Shown: positions 34,119 through 43,918, numbered from the stretch's first letter. The stretch is 64,000 nt of DNA from Tumebacillus lacus (GCF_026410385.1 NZ_JAPMLT010000001.1:372001-436000); one strand, 5' to 3'. Numbers and translations: made by a program. The notes: generated by a model not told the origin, from the sequence alone.

Positions 34119-35345
34119 TTAATTTGCCGGAGCTTGCTCGGTCAGTTTGTGTTTGAGCAGCGGCAGGATGAACATCATGCCGACGAAGAACAGGGCGCCG
34201 GCGATGATGTAGACGGTCATCAGCGAGCTCATCTCTTTCAAGGTGCCCGAGAGACTCATCAGCACAACCATCATCCCCATGAACAACGGGTTGAGGATGC
34301 CGTTGACGCGACCGATAAACGCTTCCTCGGTCGACTGAAGCATGATCGTGTTGATTCCGATCTGGATCATCGGCATAAACAGCGACGAGAGGAATTGAAC
34401 GGCGAGCGTCAGCGCCCAGATCTCAGACCAGCCGGTGATCACCATTGCGATGGCGGAGACCAGCATGCCGACGAAGAGCATGCGCGCCGGTGCGATCTTT
34501 TTGGCCAGGCCCATCGCCAATCCGCCGCCGACCAGCATGCCGGCACCGGTGCAGACCATGAACCATTGCAGAAACTCTTTGGGCATGCCGAGCCGTTCGA
34601 CGACGATGAACACGCCGAGCGGCTGAATCAGACCGACGGCCGCACCGGCTGCCATGAAGCAGCCACCGAGCGATTTGAGGATCGGACGGCTGAGCACGTA
34701 CTGGATGCCCTCTTTCATCTCTTGCTTGAGCGACGTTTGCTCCGCTTTCTCCTCTTCCGGGCGGTCTGCCGGGAGATAGGTCAGGACGGCGGCCGAGAGC
34801 AGGAAGGCGATCCCCATCACCGCGATGGAGACGTCGATGCCGTAGCGCTGATAGACGAACGTACCGATCACAGGACCTGCGATCAGGAAGAGAGCGATCA
34901 GCGACTGGAACAGGCCCATGCCCATCTGCAGTTGCTCGGCGGGCACATGCTGTTTGAACAATTTCATCGCGGACGGCTGCGAGAATTGCGAAAGGATCGC
35001 CGAGACGAGTGTCGCGAAGAAGATCGCTTGCCAGATCCCGGAGACCAACGCCCCCAGCACGACGAAAACGGAGACGGCACTGAGCAGTTCGCTCGCGATC
35101 ATCGTGCGCTTGGGACGCCAGCGGTCGGCAAACGCACCGCCGATAAAGGAGAACAGGAAGATCGGCACAAACTCCGCGACGTAGATCAACGAGACGGACA
35201 TCGGGTCGTTGCCGGTCTTCTCCATCACATACAACAGGATGGCAAAATTGCGTACCCAAACCCCGATCTGTACAAACAGCGTCGAGAGGATGATCGCTTG
35301 GACGAATCGATTGCGAAAGAAACTAGACATGGTGGACACGTGCAT
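34119..35345 (-). CDS. MFS transporter (MFS_1/MFS_3 exporter type)
   Basis: About 408 residues with twelve predicted helices. The loop 2-3 motif is present as GGAFADRWRPKRTM, and a charged cytoplasmic loop (ADRPEEEKAEQ) separates the two halves. It resembles the enterobactin/macrolide exporter branch; the substrate is unknown. ATG at 35345 is preferred, with AAAGGGTG close upstream; ATG at 35330 is possible. It lies downstream of hutG on the same strand, about 80 bp away, but is probably a separate unit. Confidence 0.88.
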   Translation of the reverse strand: MHVSTMSSFFRNRFVQAIILSTLFVQIGVWVRNFAILLYVMEKTGNDPMSVSLIYVAEFVPIFLFSFIGGAFADRWRPKRTMIASELLSAVSVFVVLGALVSGIWQAIFFATLVSAILSQFSQPSAMKLFKQHVPAEQLQMGMGLFQSLIALFLIAGPVIGTFVYQRYGIDVSIAVMGIAFLLSAAVLTYLPADRPEEEKAEQTSLKQEMKEGIQYVLSRPILKSLGGCFMAAGAAVGLIQPLGVFIVVERLGMPKEFLQWFMVCTGAGMLVGGGLAMGLAKKIAPARMLFVGMLVSAIAMVITGWSEIWALTLAVQFLSSLFMPMIQIGINTIMLQSTEEAFIGRVNGILNPLFMGMMVVLMSLSGTLKEMSSLMTVYIIAGALFFVGMMFILPLLKHKLTEQAPAN

Positions 35346-35423
35346 TTCCACACCCTTTCTCTGGTGTATCTCGATCATACCTGTTTCGATACGTTTGTGT
35401 CGAGGTGTGGAAGGAATTTTTTG

Positions 35424-36404
35424 TTAAATTTTCGCACGTTCCGCCACGCCGGCGAAGAAAGTCAGCATAAATTGCACGGCGAGGCGCGATGTGACGTTGC
35501 GAATGTCGACCGTCGGGTCGATGCAGACAAAGTCCAGCCCTTGTACCTGCGGCAACGTGCCCAGCCGGTACAGCGCATCGAGCGCATCCCACGGGTGCAT
35601 CCCACCTGTGCCGATCGCCGGGCATCCCGGTGCATACGCTTGGTCGATCACGTCGACGTCAAAGGAGACGTACAGAACATCCGTTCCCTGCCCCGCAATT
35701 TCGAGCGCTTGATCGATGATTTTCTCGATGCCTTGGCGATAGACATCGCGGGAGGAAAAGACGGTGACTCCGTGACTGGTCACGTAGTCGTGGTACGGCT
35801 TCGAGTTCATGAAGCCGCGGATCCCGATCTGGACGATGTTGCGCCCGTCGACCACCCCCGACTCCAGGATGCCGCGGAACGGGGTGCCGTTGGTCACGCC
35901 GCCGTCGGTGAAGTTGCGAACGTCGTGGTGCGCGTCAAAGTGAATGATGCCGACTTTTTTGCCCGGATGGCGGTCGGCAAACGCCTTGACAGCCGGGCAG
36001 GTGATCGAGTGGTCGCCGCCTATCAGCACCGGGATCAGTGCCGGGTGGGCTTGGAACAAGGCCCGCAAACTGTCTTCGATGCGACGGTGGTTGCCCATCA
36101 GATCGGTCGCGTGCATAGCGATGTCACCGAGATCGCGCACAGCGAGATCTTGCAGGTCGACACCGTACTCCATGCTGTAGGTGGTGAACGACTTGAACGC
36201 GGTGCGGACGGCTGCCGGGGTGGTCGACGCTCCGGAGTGCGAGATCGACGTTTTCGAGAGCGGTACGCCAATTACGCCGGCCAGCAGTTCCTCTTGACCG
36301 TCCCACGGGCGAATCCACTGGGCGACCTTGGTCTCCATGTGGTCGCGAAACGCCGCTTGGTCGACCGGTTTAAGGAATTGGTAGGTGTTCTCTTGCTCAG
36401 CCAT
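35424..36404 (-). CDS. hutG: Formimidoylglutamase HutG
   Basis: A 326-residue arginase/agmatinase-family hydrolase that splits N-formimidoyl-L-glutamate into glutamate and formamide, the last step of the hut route. Dinuclear manganese ligands lie in GGDHSITCP, HFDAHHDVR and SFDVDVIDQAYAPG. ATG overlaps the hutI stop (ATGA). Final gene of hutHUIG. Confidence 0.96.
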   Translation of the reverse strand: MAEQENTYQFLKPVDQAAFRDHMETKVAQWIRPWDGQEELLAGVIGVPLSKTSISHSGASTTPAAVRTAFKSFTTYSMEYGVDLQDLAVRDLGDIAMHATDLMGNHRRIEDSLRALFQAHPALIPVLIGGDHSITCPAVKAFADRHPGKKVGIIHFDAHHDVRNFTDGGVTNGTPFRGILESGVVDGRNIVQIGIRGFMNSKPYHDYVTSHGVTVFSSRDVYRQGIEKIIDQALEIAGQGTDVLYVSFDVDVIDQAYAPGCPAIGTGGMHPWDALDALYRLGTLPQVQGLDFVCIDPTVDIRNVTSRLAVQFMLTFFAGVAERAKI

Positions 36405-37681
36405 CAGGAGATGTTCCCTCCCCAGACCGCGACGCGGCCGTTTTTGATCACGCCGAACGTGTGGTTGATGCCGAAATGGTACGGCAGGTAGGCAAGATTG
36501 GGCGCATCGAAGATCGCGAGGTCCGCCCGCTTGCCCGGCTCCAACGAGCCGATGTCAAAACCGCGCCCGAGCGCGTTCGCCGCGTTGATCGTGCAGGCGG
36601 TGAGGATCTCTTCCGGCGTCATTTTCAAGTTCAGCGAGGCGAGCATGATGATCAGTTGGATCGACTCGGTCGGGCAGGAGCCGGGGTTATAGTCGGTGGA
36701 CAGGGCGACCGGTAGTTCGTAGCGGTCGATCATGTCCCGTGCCCGCGCATGGGTGGACAGGCCGAGGTTGAACGATGTGCCCGGCAACAGGACCGGGATG
36801 ACACCGTTGTCTGCCAGTTCCTTCAACCCCTCATCGGTGGCGGCCAGCAAGTGTTCGGCGGAGATCGCCCCCACTTCCCCGGCCAACTCCGCCCCGCCGA
36901 GCGGTTCGATCTCGTCGGCGTGCAGTTTCGGGATCAGGCCGTTGCGCTTGCCTTCCAGCAGGATACGGCGGGACTGCTCGACTGAAAACACGCCGTGTTC
37001 GCAGAAGACATCGCAGAATTCGGCCAACTGTTCTTCTGCCACACGCGGCAGCATTTCCTCCACGACGAGGTCGACGTATTCATCGGTGCGCCCTTTGTAC
37101 TCCGGCGGTACCGCATGCGCGCCCATGAACGTCGAGACGACGTCGACCGGATGGGTGTCGTGCAGCTGTTTGGCGACGCGCAGTTGTTTGAGCTCGTCAC
37201 CCGTGGTCAGGCCGTAGCCGCTTTTCGCTTCGACGGTGGTCACGCCTTGGCGCAGCATCTCGTCGAGGCTTTTCCGTGCCTTGGCGTACAGGTCGTCCTC
37301 GCTGGCCGCTCGGGTCGATTTGACCGTGGAGAGAATGCCGCCTCCTTGGGCGAGGATCTCCAGATACGGCACGCCGGAGCGCTTCAGAGCCAGTTCGTTC
37401 TCACGAGTGCCGCCGTGGACGAGGTGGGTGTGCGGGTCGACGAGGCCGGGCACCACAAGGCGGCCGCCGACGTCAAGCGTTTCGACGACCTGCGCGTCGC
37501 CGATCTCGGCGCGCACGTCCGCCTCCGTACCGACACTGACGATGCGGTCGCCTGCGATGGCGACGGCCGCGCCTTCGATCTCGCGGACGTCACGCATTTG
37601 AGCGCCAAAGCGCGGGGAGTTCCCGGGCGGTGTCACCAGCCGCCCGATCCCCGTCACCAGCAGGTCGATTTTTTCAGCCAT
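36404..37681 (-). CDS. hutI: Imidazolonepropionase HutI
   Basis: About 425 residues of the amidohydrolase superfamily; it opens the imidazolone ring to give N-formimidoylglutamate. Metal ligands lie in the PGLVDPHTHLVHGG motif, KLHADE, and STDYNPGSCP. The ATG at 37681 has GGGGAGTGAGG upstream and follows the hutU stop by 4 nt; earlier in-frame codons lie inside hutU. The active site looks complete. Confidence 0.96.
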   Translation of the reverse strand: MAEKIDLLVTGIGRLVTPPGNSPRFGAQMRDVREIEGAAVAIAGDRIVSVGTEADVRAEIGDAQVVETLDVGGRLVVPGLVDPHTHLVHGGTRENELALKRSGVPYLEILAQGGGILSTVKSTRAASEDDLYAKARKSLDEMLRQGVTTVEAKSGYGLTTGDELKQLRVAKQLHDTHPVDVVSTFMGAHAVPPEYKGRTDEYVDLVVEEMLPRVAEEQLAEFCDVFCEHGVFSVEQSRRILLEGKRNGLIPKLHADEIEPLGGAELAGEVGAISAEHLLAATDEGLKELADNGVIPVLLPGTSFNLGLSTHARARDMIDRYELPVALSTDYNPGSCPTESIQLIIMLASLNLKMTPEEILTACTINAANALGRGFDIGSLEPGKRADLAIFDAPNLAYLPYHFGINHTFGVIKNGRVAVWGGNIS

Positions 37682-37685
37682 TCCC

Positions 37686-39368
37686 TCACTCCCCTTCGCG
37701 CATCGGGATGCGGATGCCGTGTTTTTCTGCCGTCTCGATCGCTTCGTCATAGCCTGCGTCGACGTGGCGGATGACGCCCATGCCCGGGTCGGAGGTCAGC
37801 ACCGCTTCCAGACGCTCCGCTGCCGCATCGGTGCCGTCCGCGACGACGACCATGCCCGCATGCAGCGAGTAGCCCATGCCGACGCCGCCGCCGTGGTGAA
37901 CGGACACCCACGATGCGCCTGCCGAGGTGTTGATCAGGGCGTTGAGGATCGCCCAGTCGCCGACAGCGTCCGAGCCGTCTTTCATCGCTTCGGTCTCGCG
38001 GTTCGGCGACGCGACGGAGCCGCAGTCGAGATGGTCGCGGCCGATGACGATCGGCGCTTTCAGCTCGCCGGTGCGGACCATTTCGTTGATGGCGAGGCCG
38101 AGCTTGGCACGGTCGCCGTAGCCGAGCCAGCAGATGCGCGCCGGCAGTCCTTGGAACGCCACGCGGTCGCCCGCCATCGTGATCCAGCGGCGAAGGTGTT
38201 CATTTTCCGGGAACAGTTTGAGCACCAGTTCGTCCGTTTTGCGGATGTCTTCCGGGTCGCCGGACAGTGCCGCCCAGCGGAACGGGCCTTTGCCTTCGCA
38301 GAACAGCGGACGGATGTAGGCCGGAACGAAGCCCGGGAAGTTGAACGCGTCCTTCACGCCTTCGTCGAGCGCGACTTGGCGAATGTTGTTGCCGTAGTCG
38401 AACACCACAGAGCCCATTTTTTGCAGGTCGAGCATCGCTTGGACGTGTGCGGCCATGCTCTGTTTCGACAGGGTGACATAGCGCTCCGGGTCTTCGGTGC
38501 GCAGTTTCGCCGCTTCTTCCAGCGAGTAGCCGGCCGGGATGTAGCCGACGAGCGGGTCATGCGCCGAGGTCTGATCGGTCACGTAGTCCGGCTTGATGCC
38601 GCGCTTGACAAACTCCGGGAAGATCTCCGCCGCATTGCCGAGCAGACCGATGGACAGCGCGCGGCCCTCCGCTTTTGCTTCTTCAGCGATGCGCAGCGCG
38701 TCGTCGAGCGTCTCCGCCATTGTGTCGAGGTAGCGGTGTTCGATGCGGCGTTCGATGCGGGTGCGGTCGACCTCGACGCAGATCACAACGCCGTCGTTCA
38801 TCGTGACGGCCAGCGGTTGCGCGCCGCCCATGCCGCCAAGGCCAGCGGTCAAGGTCAGGGTGCCTTTCATCGTGCCGTTCGAATGCTGGCGAGCCGCTTC
38901 CGCAAACGTTTCATACGTGCCCTGCAGGATGCCTTGCGTGCCGATGTAGATCCAGGAGCCGGCCGTCATCTGGCCGTACATCATCAGACCTTTTTGCTCC
39001 AGCTCGCGGAAATGCTCCCAGTTAGCCCACGCCGGGACGAGTACGGAGTTGGAGAGCAGGACGCGCGGTGCGCGGCTGTGCGTTTTGAAGACGCCGACCG
39101 GCTTGCCGGACTGCACCAGCAAGGTCTCGTCATCGCCGAGGCGTTGCAGCTCGCGGACGATGGCGTCGTAGGACGCCCAGTTGCGCGCCGCTTTGCCGAT
39201 GCCGCCGTAGACGACGAGATCTTCCGGGCGTTCGGCGACTTCCGGGTCGAGGTTGTTCATCAGCATGCGCATCGCCGCTTCCTGTACCCAACCTTTGCAG
39301 GACAGTTCCGTGCCGCGCGGGGCACCATAGGTTTTTCTTTTTTCGGTCGTGTTGGTGTTGGTGGTCAT
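37686..39368 (-). CDS. hutU: Urocanate hydratase HutU
   Basis: A 560-residue urocanase that converts urocanate to imidazolonepropionate with a tightly bound NAD+. The length is normal. Conserved blocks include [31 protein letters not shown] (nucleotide binding), [17 protein letters not shown] and [22 protein letters not shown] lies 9 nt before the ATG. It follows hutH by 36 bp and precedes hutI by 4 nt. Confidence 0.97.
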   Translation of the reverse strand: MTTNTNTTEKRKTYGAPRGTELSCKGWVQEAAMRMLMNNLDPEVAERPEDLVVYGGIGKAARNWASYDAIVRELQRLGDDETLLVQSGKPVGVFKTHSRAPRVLLSNSVLVPAWANWEHFRELEQKGLMMYGQMTAGSWIYIGTQGILQGTYETFAEAARQHSNGTMKGTLTLTAGLGGMGGAQPLAVTMNDGVVICVEVDRTRIERRIEHRYLDTMAETLDDALRIAEEAKAEGRALSIGLLGNAAEIFPEFVKRGIKPDYVTDQTSAHDPLVGYIPAGYSLEEAAKLRTEDPERYVTLSKQSMAAHVQAMLDLQKMGSVVFDYGNNIRQVALDEGVKDAFNFPGFVPAYIRPLFCEGKGPFRWAALSGDPEDIRKTDELVLKLFPENEHLRRWITMAGDRVAFQGLPARICWLGYGDRAKLGLAINEMVRTGELKAPIVIGRDHLDCGSVASPNRETEAMKDGSDAVGDWAILNALINTSAGASWVSVHHGGGVGMGYSLHAGMVVVADGTDAAAERLEAVLTSDPGMGVIRHVDAGYDEAIETAEKHGIRIPMREGE

Positions 39369-39404
39369 ATCAGTTCATCCTCCTAGAAGTTAGTTAGAAA
39401 GGTA

Positions 39405-40931
39405 TTAGAAAAGAGTGCCTGTCACTTGCTCAACTGCGTCCACCCAGTCACCGGACAGCAGTCGCTCTGCCACGTGTTCGATCTCTGCGCTTGTGGAGCG
39501 GTCTTCCAGCACCGGCGGCACCACGGCGCGCAGATGGTCGTACAGGACGCGAGTGGCCGGAGCCAATTGGTCTGCCCCGACAAACTCGGCCGCCTCGGCT
39601 GCGCAGATCAACTCGATGGCGAGCACTTTTGCCGCGTTGTGGACCACTTGCGCCGCATGGCGCGCTGCGGTGGTGCCCATCGAGACATGGTCCTCTTGGT
39701 TAGCCGAGGACGGGATCGAGTCAACGCTGGCCGGGTGAGCAAGCACTTTGTTTTCCGACACCAGCGAGGCGGAGACGTACTGCAAGATCATCATGCCGGA
39801 TGCGAGGCCCGGCTGATGGCTCAGGAAAGCCGGGAGACCGGACAGCGCCGGGTTGACGAGTCGTTCGGTGCGGCGTTCCGAGATGTTGGCGAGCTCGCTC
39901 ATGCCGATCTTGAGGAAGTCCATCGCGAACGCCATCGGTTGCCCGTGGAAGTTGCCGCCGGAGATGACTTTGCCCTCTTCGAGGAAGATCAGCGGGTTGT
40001 CGGTGGCGGAGTTGATCTCGATGCTCACTTTATCGGCGGTGTAGGCGAGCGACTGGCGCGTCGCCCCATGCACCTGCGGCAGGCAGCGCAGCGAGTAAGC
40101 ATCTTGCACGCGCAGTTCGCCTTGCTCGGTCGTGAGCCCGCTGCCGGCGAGCAGGGTGCGCAAGTTTTTCGCGACGCCGATCTGCTCCGGGTACGGGCGG
40201 ACGCGATGCACTTCCTCGGCAAACGCCTCCGGGATGCCGCGCAAGCACTCGGTCGTCAGGGCGGCGATCATGTCGGCCGCCTTGGCGAGACGCTGCGCTT
40301 GCACCAGCGTCAAGGTGCCGATGGAGGTCATCGCTTGCGTGCCGTTGATCAGGGCGAGGCCCTCTTTGGCTTGCAGTTGGATCGGGAACAGGCCCGCACG
40401 GCTGAGCGCGTCGGTTGCGGTGAGACGCTCGCCTTCATAATACGCCTCCCCTTCCCCGATCAGCAGCAGAGCCAGATGGGACAACGGCGCCAGATCGCCG
40501 CTCGCTCCGAGCGACCCCTGCTCCGGTACCACCGGATGCACGCCGGCGTTGAGACAGTCGACGAGCAGTTGCAACGTCTCCGGGCGGATGCCGGAGTACC
40601 CTTTTGCCAGCGCGTTGGCCCGCAGCATCATCAGAGCGCGGACGGTCGGGATCGGCAGCGGTTGACCGACAGCGCAGGCGTGGCTTCTGATCAAGTTGGT
40701 CTGGAGTTGCGCTGCATCCTCCTTCGAGATGTGCACGTCGCTGAATTTGCCAAAGCCGGTCGTGATACCATAGACGACCTGCCCGGTGTCCACCAACTCC
40801 TCCACTCGGCTGCGGCATGCGGCCACACGCTCCATCGTCGTTTCATCCAGCGCCACCGGCACGCGGTCAAACGCGACCTGTGCCACCTTCTCTGCGGTCA
40901 CGCTCTCTCCATCAAGAAAAATCTGATTCAT
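39405..40931 (-). CDS. hutH: Histidine ammonia-lyase HutH
   Basis: About 508 residues. Ala143-Ser144-Gly145 in QGSLGASGDLAPL form the MIO prosthetic group. YGITTGFGKF and the later FHGQPMAFAMD are further family signatures. The enzyme deaminates histidine to urocanate. ATG at 40931 has GGAG upstream. It is the first gene of the operon; a leader of about 170 nt with a large hairpin separates it from its predicted promoter. Product ammonia links the operon to the GlnR/GlnA genes in this window. Confidence 0.97.
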   Translation of the reverse strand: MNQIFLDGESVTAEKVAQVAFDRVPVALDETTMERVAACRSRVEELVDTGQVVYGITTGFGKFSDVHISKEDAAQLQTNLIRSHACAVGQPLPIPTVRALMMLRANALAKGYSGIRPETLQLLVDCLNAGVHPVVPEQGSLGASGDLAPLSHLALLLIGEGEAYYEGERLTATDALSRAGLFPIQLQAKEGLALINGTQAMTSIGTLTLVQAQRLAKAADMIAALTTECLRGIPEAFAEEVHRVRPYPEQIGVAKNLRTLLAGSGLTTEQGELRVQDAYSLRCLPQVHGATRQSLAYTADKVSIEINSATDNPLIFLEEGKVISGGNFHGQPMAFAMDFLKIGMSELANISERRTERLVNPALSGLPAFLSHQPGLASGMMILQYVSASLVSENKVLAHPASVDSIPSSANQEDHVSMGTTAARHAAQVVHNAAKVLAIELICAAEAAEFVGADQLAPATRVLYDHLRAVVPPVLEDRSTSAEIEHVAERLLSGDWVDAVEQVTGTLF

Positions 40932-40962
40932 GTCAACGTTCTCCTTTCTTGCTTTAGCTAAA

Positions 40963-41006
40963 GAAAGGGACCGGGCGGAAGCATCTGCTTCCACTCGGTC
41001 CCTTTT
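40963..41006 (-). promoter_or_regulatory. Leader hairpin (attenuator-like) upstream of hutH
   Basis: GGGACCG and CGGTCCC form the base of a stem, with an inner GGAAGC-AGAT-GCTTCC hairpin. It is followed on the minus strand by TTTCTTT and on the plus strand by TTTTTT. The location between promoter and hutH recalls the HutP antitermination site of Bacillus, but no hutP gene is in the window. Confidence 0.6.
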
Positions 41007-41108
41007 TTCCAAAGCGACGTCGTATTCGATTGTCTGACCTGGTCCTGCCGTATGGTCTCTCATCGCGACTCACTCACAATTCTTTAAAATTTGGATGTAT
41101 TCTATGTT

Positions 41109-41137
41109 ATTCTCACATGCCTTGGATGGTACGTCAA
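41109..41137 (-). promoter_or_regulatory. Predicted hut promoter
   Basis: On the minus strand TTGACG (41132-41137), a 17-bp spacer and GAGAAT (41109-41114). Confidence 0.45.
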
Positions 41138-41209
41138 GGGGGCAATCAGTTTCAGTCGCCGAACAATTGTGTTACGATGGCAGAAAGACCCATTCTGAGG
41201 AGGTTCCAT

Positions 41210-41734
41210 ATGAGACTGTCTGGCAAAAAAGTGATTCAGCTCGTCGAGCACGAGTTTGAAGACCTCGAACTGTGGTATCCGGTGCTCCGGCTGCGTGAAG
41301 AAGGGGTGACGGTCCATATCGTCGGCCCGAAGGCGGGCGAAACGTATACGGGCAAATACGGCGTTCCGGTCACATCCGACTATGCGTTTGAAGACATCGA
41401 CGCATCCGACTACGACGGCATCCTCGTGCCAGGCGGTTGGTCGCCGGATAAGTTGCGCCGCTATGCGGGCGTGATCCAGTTGGTGAAAGACATGCATGAG
41501 ACGAAAAAGCCGATCGGCCAGATCTGTCACGCAGGATGGGTGCTGATCTCCGCAAAGATCCTGCAAGGCGTGAAAGTGACCTCTACGCCCGGCATCCGCG
41601 ACGATATGGAAAATGCGGGTGCGATCTGGATCGATGAGCAGGTCGTTGTCGATGGCCACTTTATCTCATCTCGCCGTCCGCCGGATCTGCCGCCCTATGC
41701 GAAGGCGTATGCAGATGCGTTGGCGGAAGCATAA
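41210..41734 (+). CDS. DJ-1/PfpI family protein (YhbO-like)
   Basis: About 174 residues of the class I glutamine amidotransferase-like fold. The nucleophile cysteine lies in the elbow GQICHAGW, with His beside it, and the acidic partner is expected near VEHEFEDLE at the start. This subgroup (PfpI/YhbO/YraA) contains proteases, glyoxalase-type deglycases and stress proteins; the activity cannot be told from sequence. GAGGAGG lies 6 nt before the ATG at 41210. A lipoprotein gene follows by 13 bp, likely in the same transcript. Confidence 0.9.
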   Translation: MRLSGKKVIQLVEHEFEDLELWYPVLRLREEGVTVHIVGPKAGETYTGKYGVPVTSDYAFEDIDASDYDGILVPGGWSPDKLRRYAGVIQLVKDMHETKKPIGQICHAGWVLISAKILQGVKVTSTPGIRDDMENAGAIWIDEQVVVDGHFISSRRPPDLPPYAKAYADALAEA

Positions 41735-41747
41735 GGCGGTGACGGAC

Positions 41748-42284
41748 ATGCTGCAGTGGATCTTGTTGGCGGCGATGGCTTTGACCGGCGCGGCAGGTTG
41801 CGCCACCGACGCAGGTCAAGCACCGCCGCCCGCCTCGGCTCCTCAACATGTGGAAGACTCGAACGGTGCGCGTTTTAAAGTGACCATGAACGGTCAGGAG
41901 TTCACCAAGGAAGAGGAGATCCGCGTGGAAGTGGAGATTCTCAATGTGACACAACAGCCCATTGCGTACAACGGGCTGAACGGCTGCGACGACGGGATCC
42001 GCGTGTACGTCTCGACCGACGGCATCAAGCAAAAATTCGTCGAGAAGCGTCCCGAAAACGCCGGCGAACCGAAAATCTGCCACCAAGCGATCACGAACAA
42101 ACAGCTCGATCCGGGACAATCGGTGAAAAAATCGGTCACCCTGATGCCGGCAGTTGAAAAAACCTCCGGCGTGATCGAGCCTGTTCCACCCGGCCGCTAC
42201 GAACTCCGGGCCGAACTGACCCGCATCCTCGAGAACGACGTAAAAATCGGTGTCAGCCTTCCGATCACGATCAAGGAAAAATAA
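41748..42284 (+). CDS. Lipoprotein of unknown function
   Basis: About 178 residues. A short signal sequence (MLQWILLAAMALTGAAGCAT) ends in a lipobox-like AAGC. The mature part has an immunoglobulin-like, beta-rich look: FKVTMNGQEFTKEEEIRVEV, LNVTQQPIAYNG, then a C-terminal GRYELRAELT. I do not recognise a named family. Its domain may be an extracellular binding or protease-inhibitor type fold. AAGGCGGTGA lies just before the ATG. It ends directly in front of the tandem terminator repeats. Confidence 0.75.
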   Translation: MLQWILLAAMALTGAAGCATDAGQAPPPASAPQHVEDSNGARFKVTMNGQEFTKEEEIRVEVEILNVTQQPIAYNGLNGCDDGIRVYVSTDGIKQKFVEKRPENAGEPKICHQAITNKQLDPGQSVKKSVTLMPAVEKTSGVIEPVPPGRYELRAELTRILENDVKIGVSLPITIKEK

Positions 42285-42600
42285 AAGGAGCCTCGCAGGG
42301 TGAAAATGACCTTTCGTCTCCTCATAACCCCGTTTCTGCACATGAAAAGGAGCCTTGACTGGCTCCTTTTTGCGTGAATAAGACCTTTCATCTCCTCATT
42401 CCCCGTTTCAGGACATGAAAAGGAGCCTTGACTGGCTCCTTTTTGCGTGAATAAGACCTTTCATCTCCTCATTCCCCGTTTCAGGACATGAAAAGGAGCC
42501 TTGACTGGCTCCTTTTTGCGTGAAAATGACCATTCGTCTCCTCAATTGCCCCGTTTCAGGACATGAAAAGGAGCCTTTTTCAAGGCTCCTCTCTTTATCA
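42282..42600. repeat. Tandem array of about 73-bp units with terminator hairpins
   Basis: Units start at 42282, 42344, 42417, 42490 and 42565, giving periods of 62, 73, 73 and 75 bp; the fifth is partial. The 73-bp copies at 42344 and 42417 are identical. Each full unit holds GAAAAGGAGCC-TTGACT-GGCTCCTTTTT, a rho-independent terminator hairpin, and TTTCAT matched by ATGAAA. The array fills the gap between the convergent lipoprotein and M24 peptidase genes. Confidence 0.92.
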
Positions 42601-42608
42601 CAATTTCC

Positions 42609-43856
42609 TTACTTCCGATTGGCCATGAACGCTTCGATCTCGTCGACGGTTTTCAGGATCTGCTTCGACAGCACCTCATGCCCCTCTTCCGTGATCAGCA
42701 CGTCGTCTTCGATACGGATGCCGATCGCTTCTTCGGCGATGTAGAGGCCCGGTTCGACGGTGAGGACCATTCCCGGCTCCAGTACGGCGTCGCGGTAGGC
42801 ACCGACGTCGTGGGTGTCGAGACCGAGATAGTGGGAGACGCCGTGGTAGTAGTACTTGGTCAGTTCCTCCTCTTTCTCGATCAGCCCGATGCGGATCAGT
42901 TCCTCCGACAGCACCGCTTTGCAGATCTTGTTCAACTCCGCTACCGGCAGACCCGGCTTCATCGCAGCGATGACCGTCTCTTCCGCCTTGAGGACAATGT
43001 TGTAGATCTCCTTCTGACGCTCCGTAAATTTCCCGCTCACCGGGAACGTACGCGAGATGTCCGCGCTGTAGTGCCCGTAAGAAGCCCCGAGGTCGAGCAA
43101 CACCAGATCGTTGTCGCCCACCACCGCGTCGTTGCTCTCATAATGCAGCACCGTCGCATTGGCACCCGACGCCAGGATCGTGCCGAACGCCCGGTCGCGC
43201 ACGCCGTTGGAACGCAGCGTGAAGTCGAAATACGCCTCCAGTTGATACTCCCGCATCCCCGGCTTCGCATGGGCGATCACATGGCGGATGCCTTCATCCG
43301 TGATCTCAATCGCCCGCTTCAACATCGCCACTTCCTCCGCCGATTTGGTACGGCGCAGGTGCGCGATCTCGTGGTACAGATTTGCGATGTTCAAGAACGG
43401 ATATTTCTCCAGCGACTCGCGCGCAAACTCCTGCTCATGCGTGTACGGCAGGTCCCACGCGTCGCGCTCCAAATCGAGGTACAGATTTTGATAATCATCC
43501 ATCAACCGACGGCGGAACTGGTCCAAAAACTGGTCGAGGAACATCACGTTTTCCACGCCCGTGATCTCCTTCGCCTCCTCCTCCGTCATCACTTTTCCTT
43601 CCCACTTTTCCTTCACCGGATCGGGACGCTCGATAAACAGCGTCTCGTGCACCTCATCGCCCCATTTGGTGAGCAGCAAAGTCGCGTGCGGCTTTTCAAA
43701 CCCGGTCAGGTAGTAAAAGTTGCGGTTTGGCGTAAAGTCATAGATCTGGTCGCCCGTCTTTTTCGGTGCGCGTCCTGCAAACAACACCGTGAGGGAACGA
43801 TCCGCCAGCTTTCCGTGCAGTTTCTTGCGGTTGTTTTCAAAAAACTCTCTATTCAT
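42609..43856 (-). CDS. Xaa-Pro aminopeptidase (M24B, PepP-like)
   Basis: About 415 residues: an N-terminal creatinase-like domain (FTPNRNFYYLTGFEKPHATLLL) and a pita-bread metallopeptidase domain. The five metal ligands can be placed: D and D in LLDLGASYGHYSADISRTF, H in YYHGVSHYLGLDTHD, E in LTVEPGLYIA and E in IRIEDDVLIT. It removes N-terminal residues ahead of proline in peptides in the cytoplasm, with Mn2+. ATG at 43856 has AGGAGAG upstream; earlier in-frame codons lack one. Confidence 0.93.
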   Translation of the reverse strand: MNREFFENNRKKLHGKLADRSLTVLFAGRAPKKTGDQIYDFTPNRNFYYLTGFEKPHATLLLTKWGDEVHETLFIERPDPVKEKWEGKVMTEEEAKEITGVENVMFLDQFLDQFRRRLMDDYQNLYLDLERDAWDLPYTHEQEFARESLEKYPFLNIANLYHEIAHLRRTKSAEEVAMLKRAIEITDEGIRHVIAHAKPGMREYQLEAYFDFTLRSNGVRDRAFGTILASGANATVLHYESNDAVVGDNDLVLLDLGASYGHYSADISRTFPVSGKFTERQKEIYNIVLKAEETVIAAMKPGLPVAELNKICKAVLSEELIRIGLIEKEEELTKYYYHGVSHYLGLDTHDVGAYRDAVLEPGMVLTVEPGLYIAEEAIGIRIEDDVLITEEGHEVLSKQILKTVDEIEAFMANRK

Positions 43857-43918
43857 CGATCTCACTCTCCTAAAGAATGCCCTATGTATGCCCTTCCTTG
43901 CCTCTATCATACCATACG

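Noticed and set aside
33966-36491. Very long plus-strand open frame (over 800 codons)
   Set aside because: It is antisense to the MFS, hutG and part of hutI genes. The translation is low-complexity, rich in His, Asp, Gln and Arg, with no domain, and follows from GC-rich codon use on the other strand.
37719-40961. Long plus-strand open frames opposite hutU and hutH
   Set aside because: Both hut genes carry all family signatures; the opposing frames lack any.
40932-41108. Clear HutP binding repeats in the hut leader
   Set aside because: The leader has a terminator-like stem, but regularly spaced UAG triplets are not visible.
42282-42600. Tandem repeats as a CRISPR array
   Set aside because: Units are contiguous, whole-unit repeats without unique spacers, and each contains a terminator hairpin. 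No cas genes are near.
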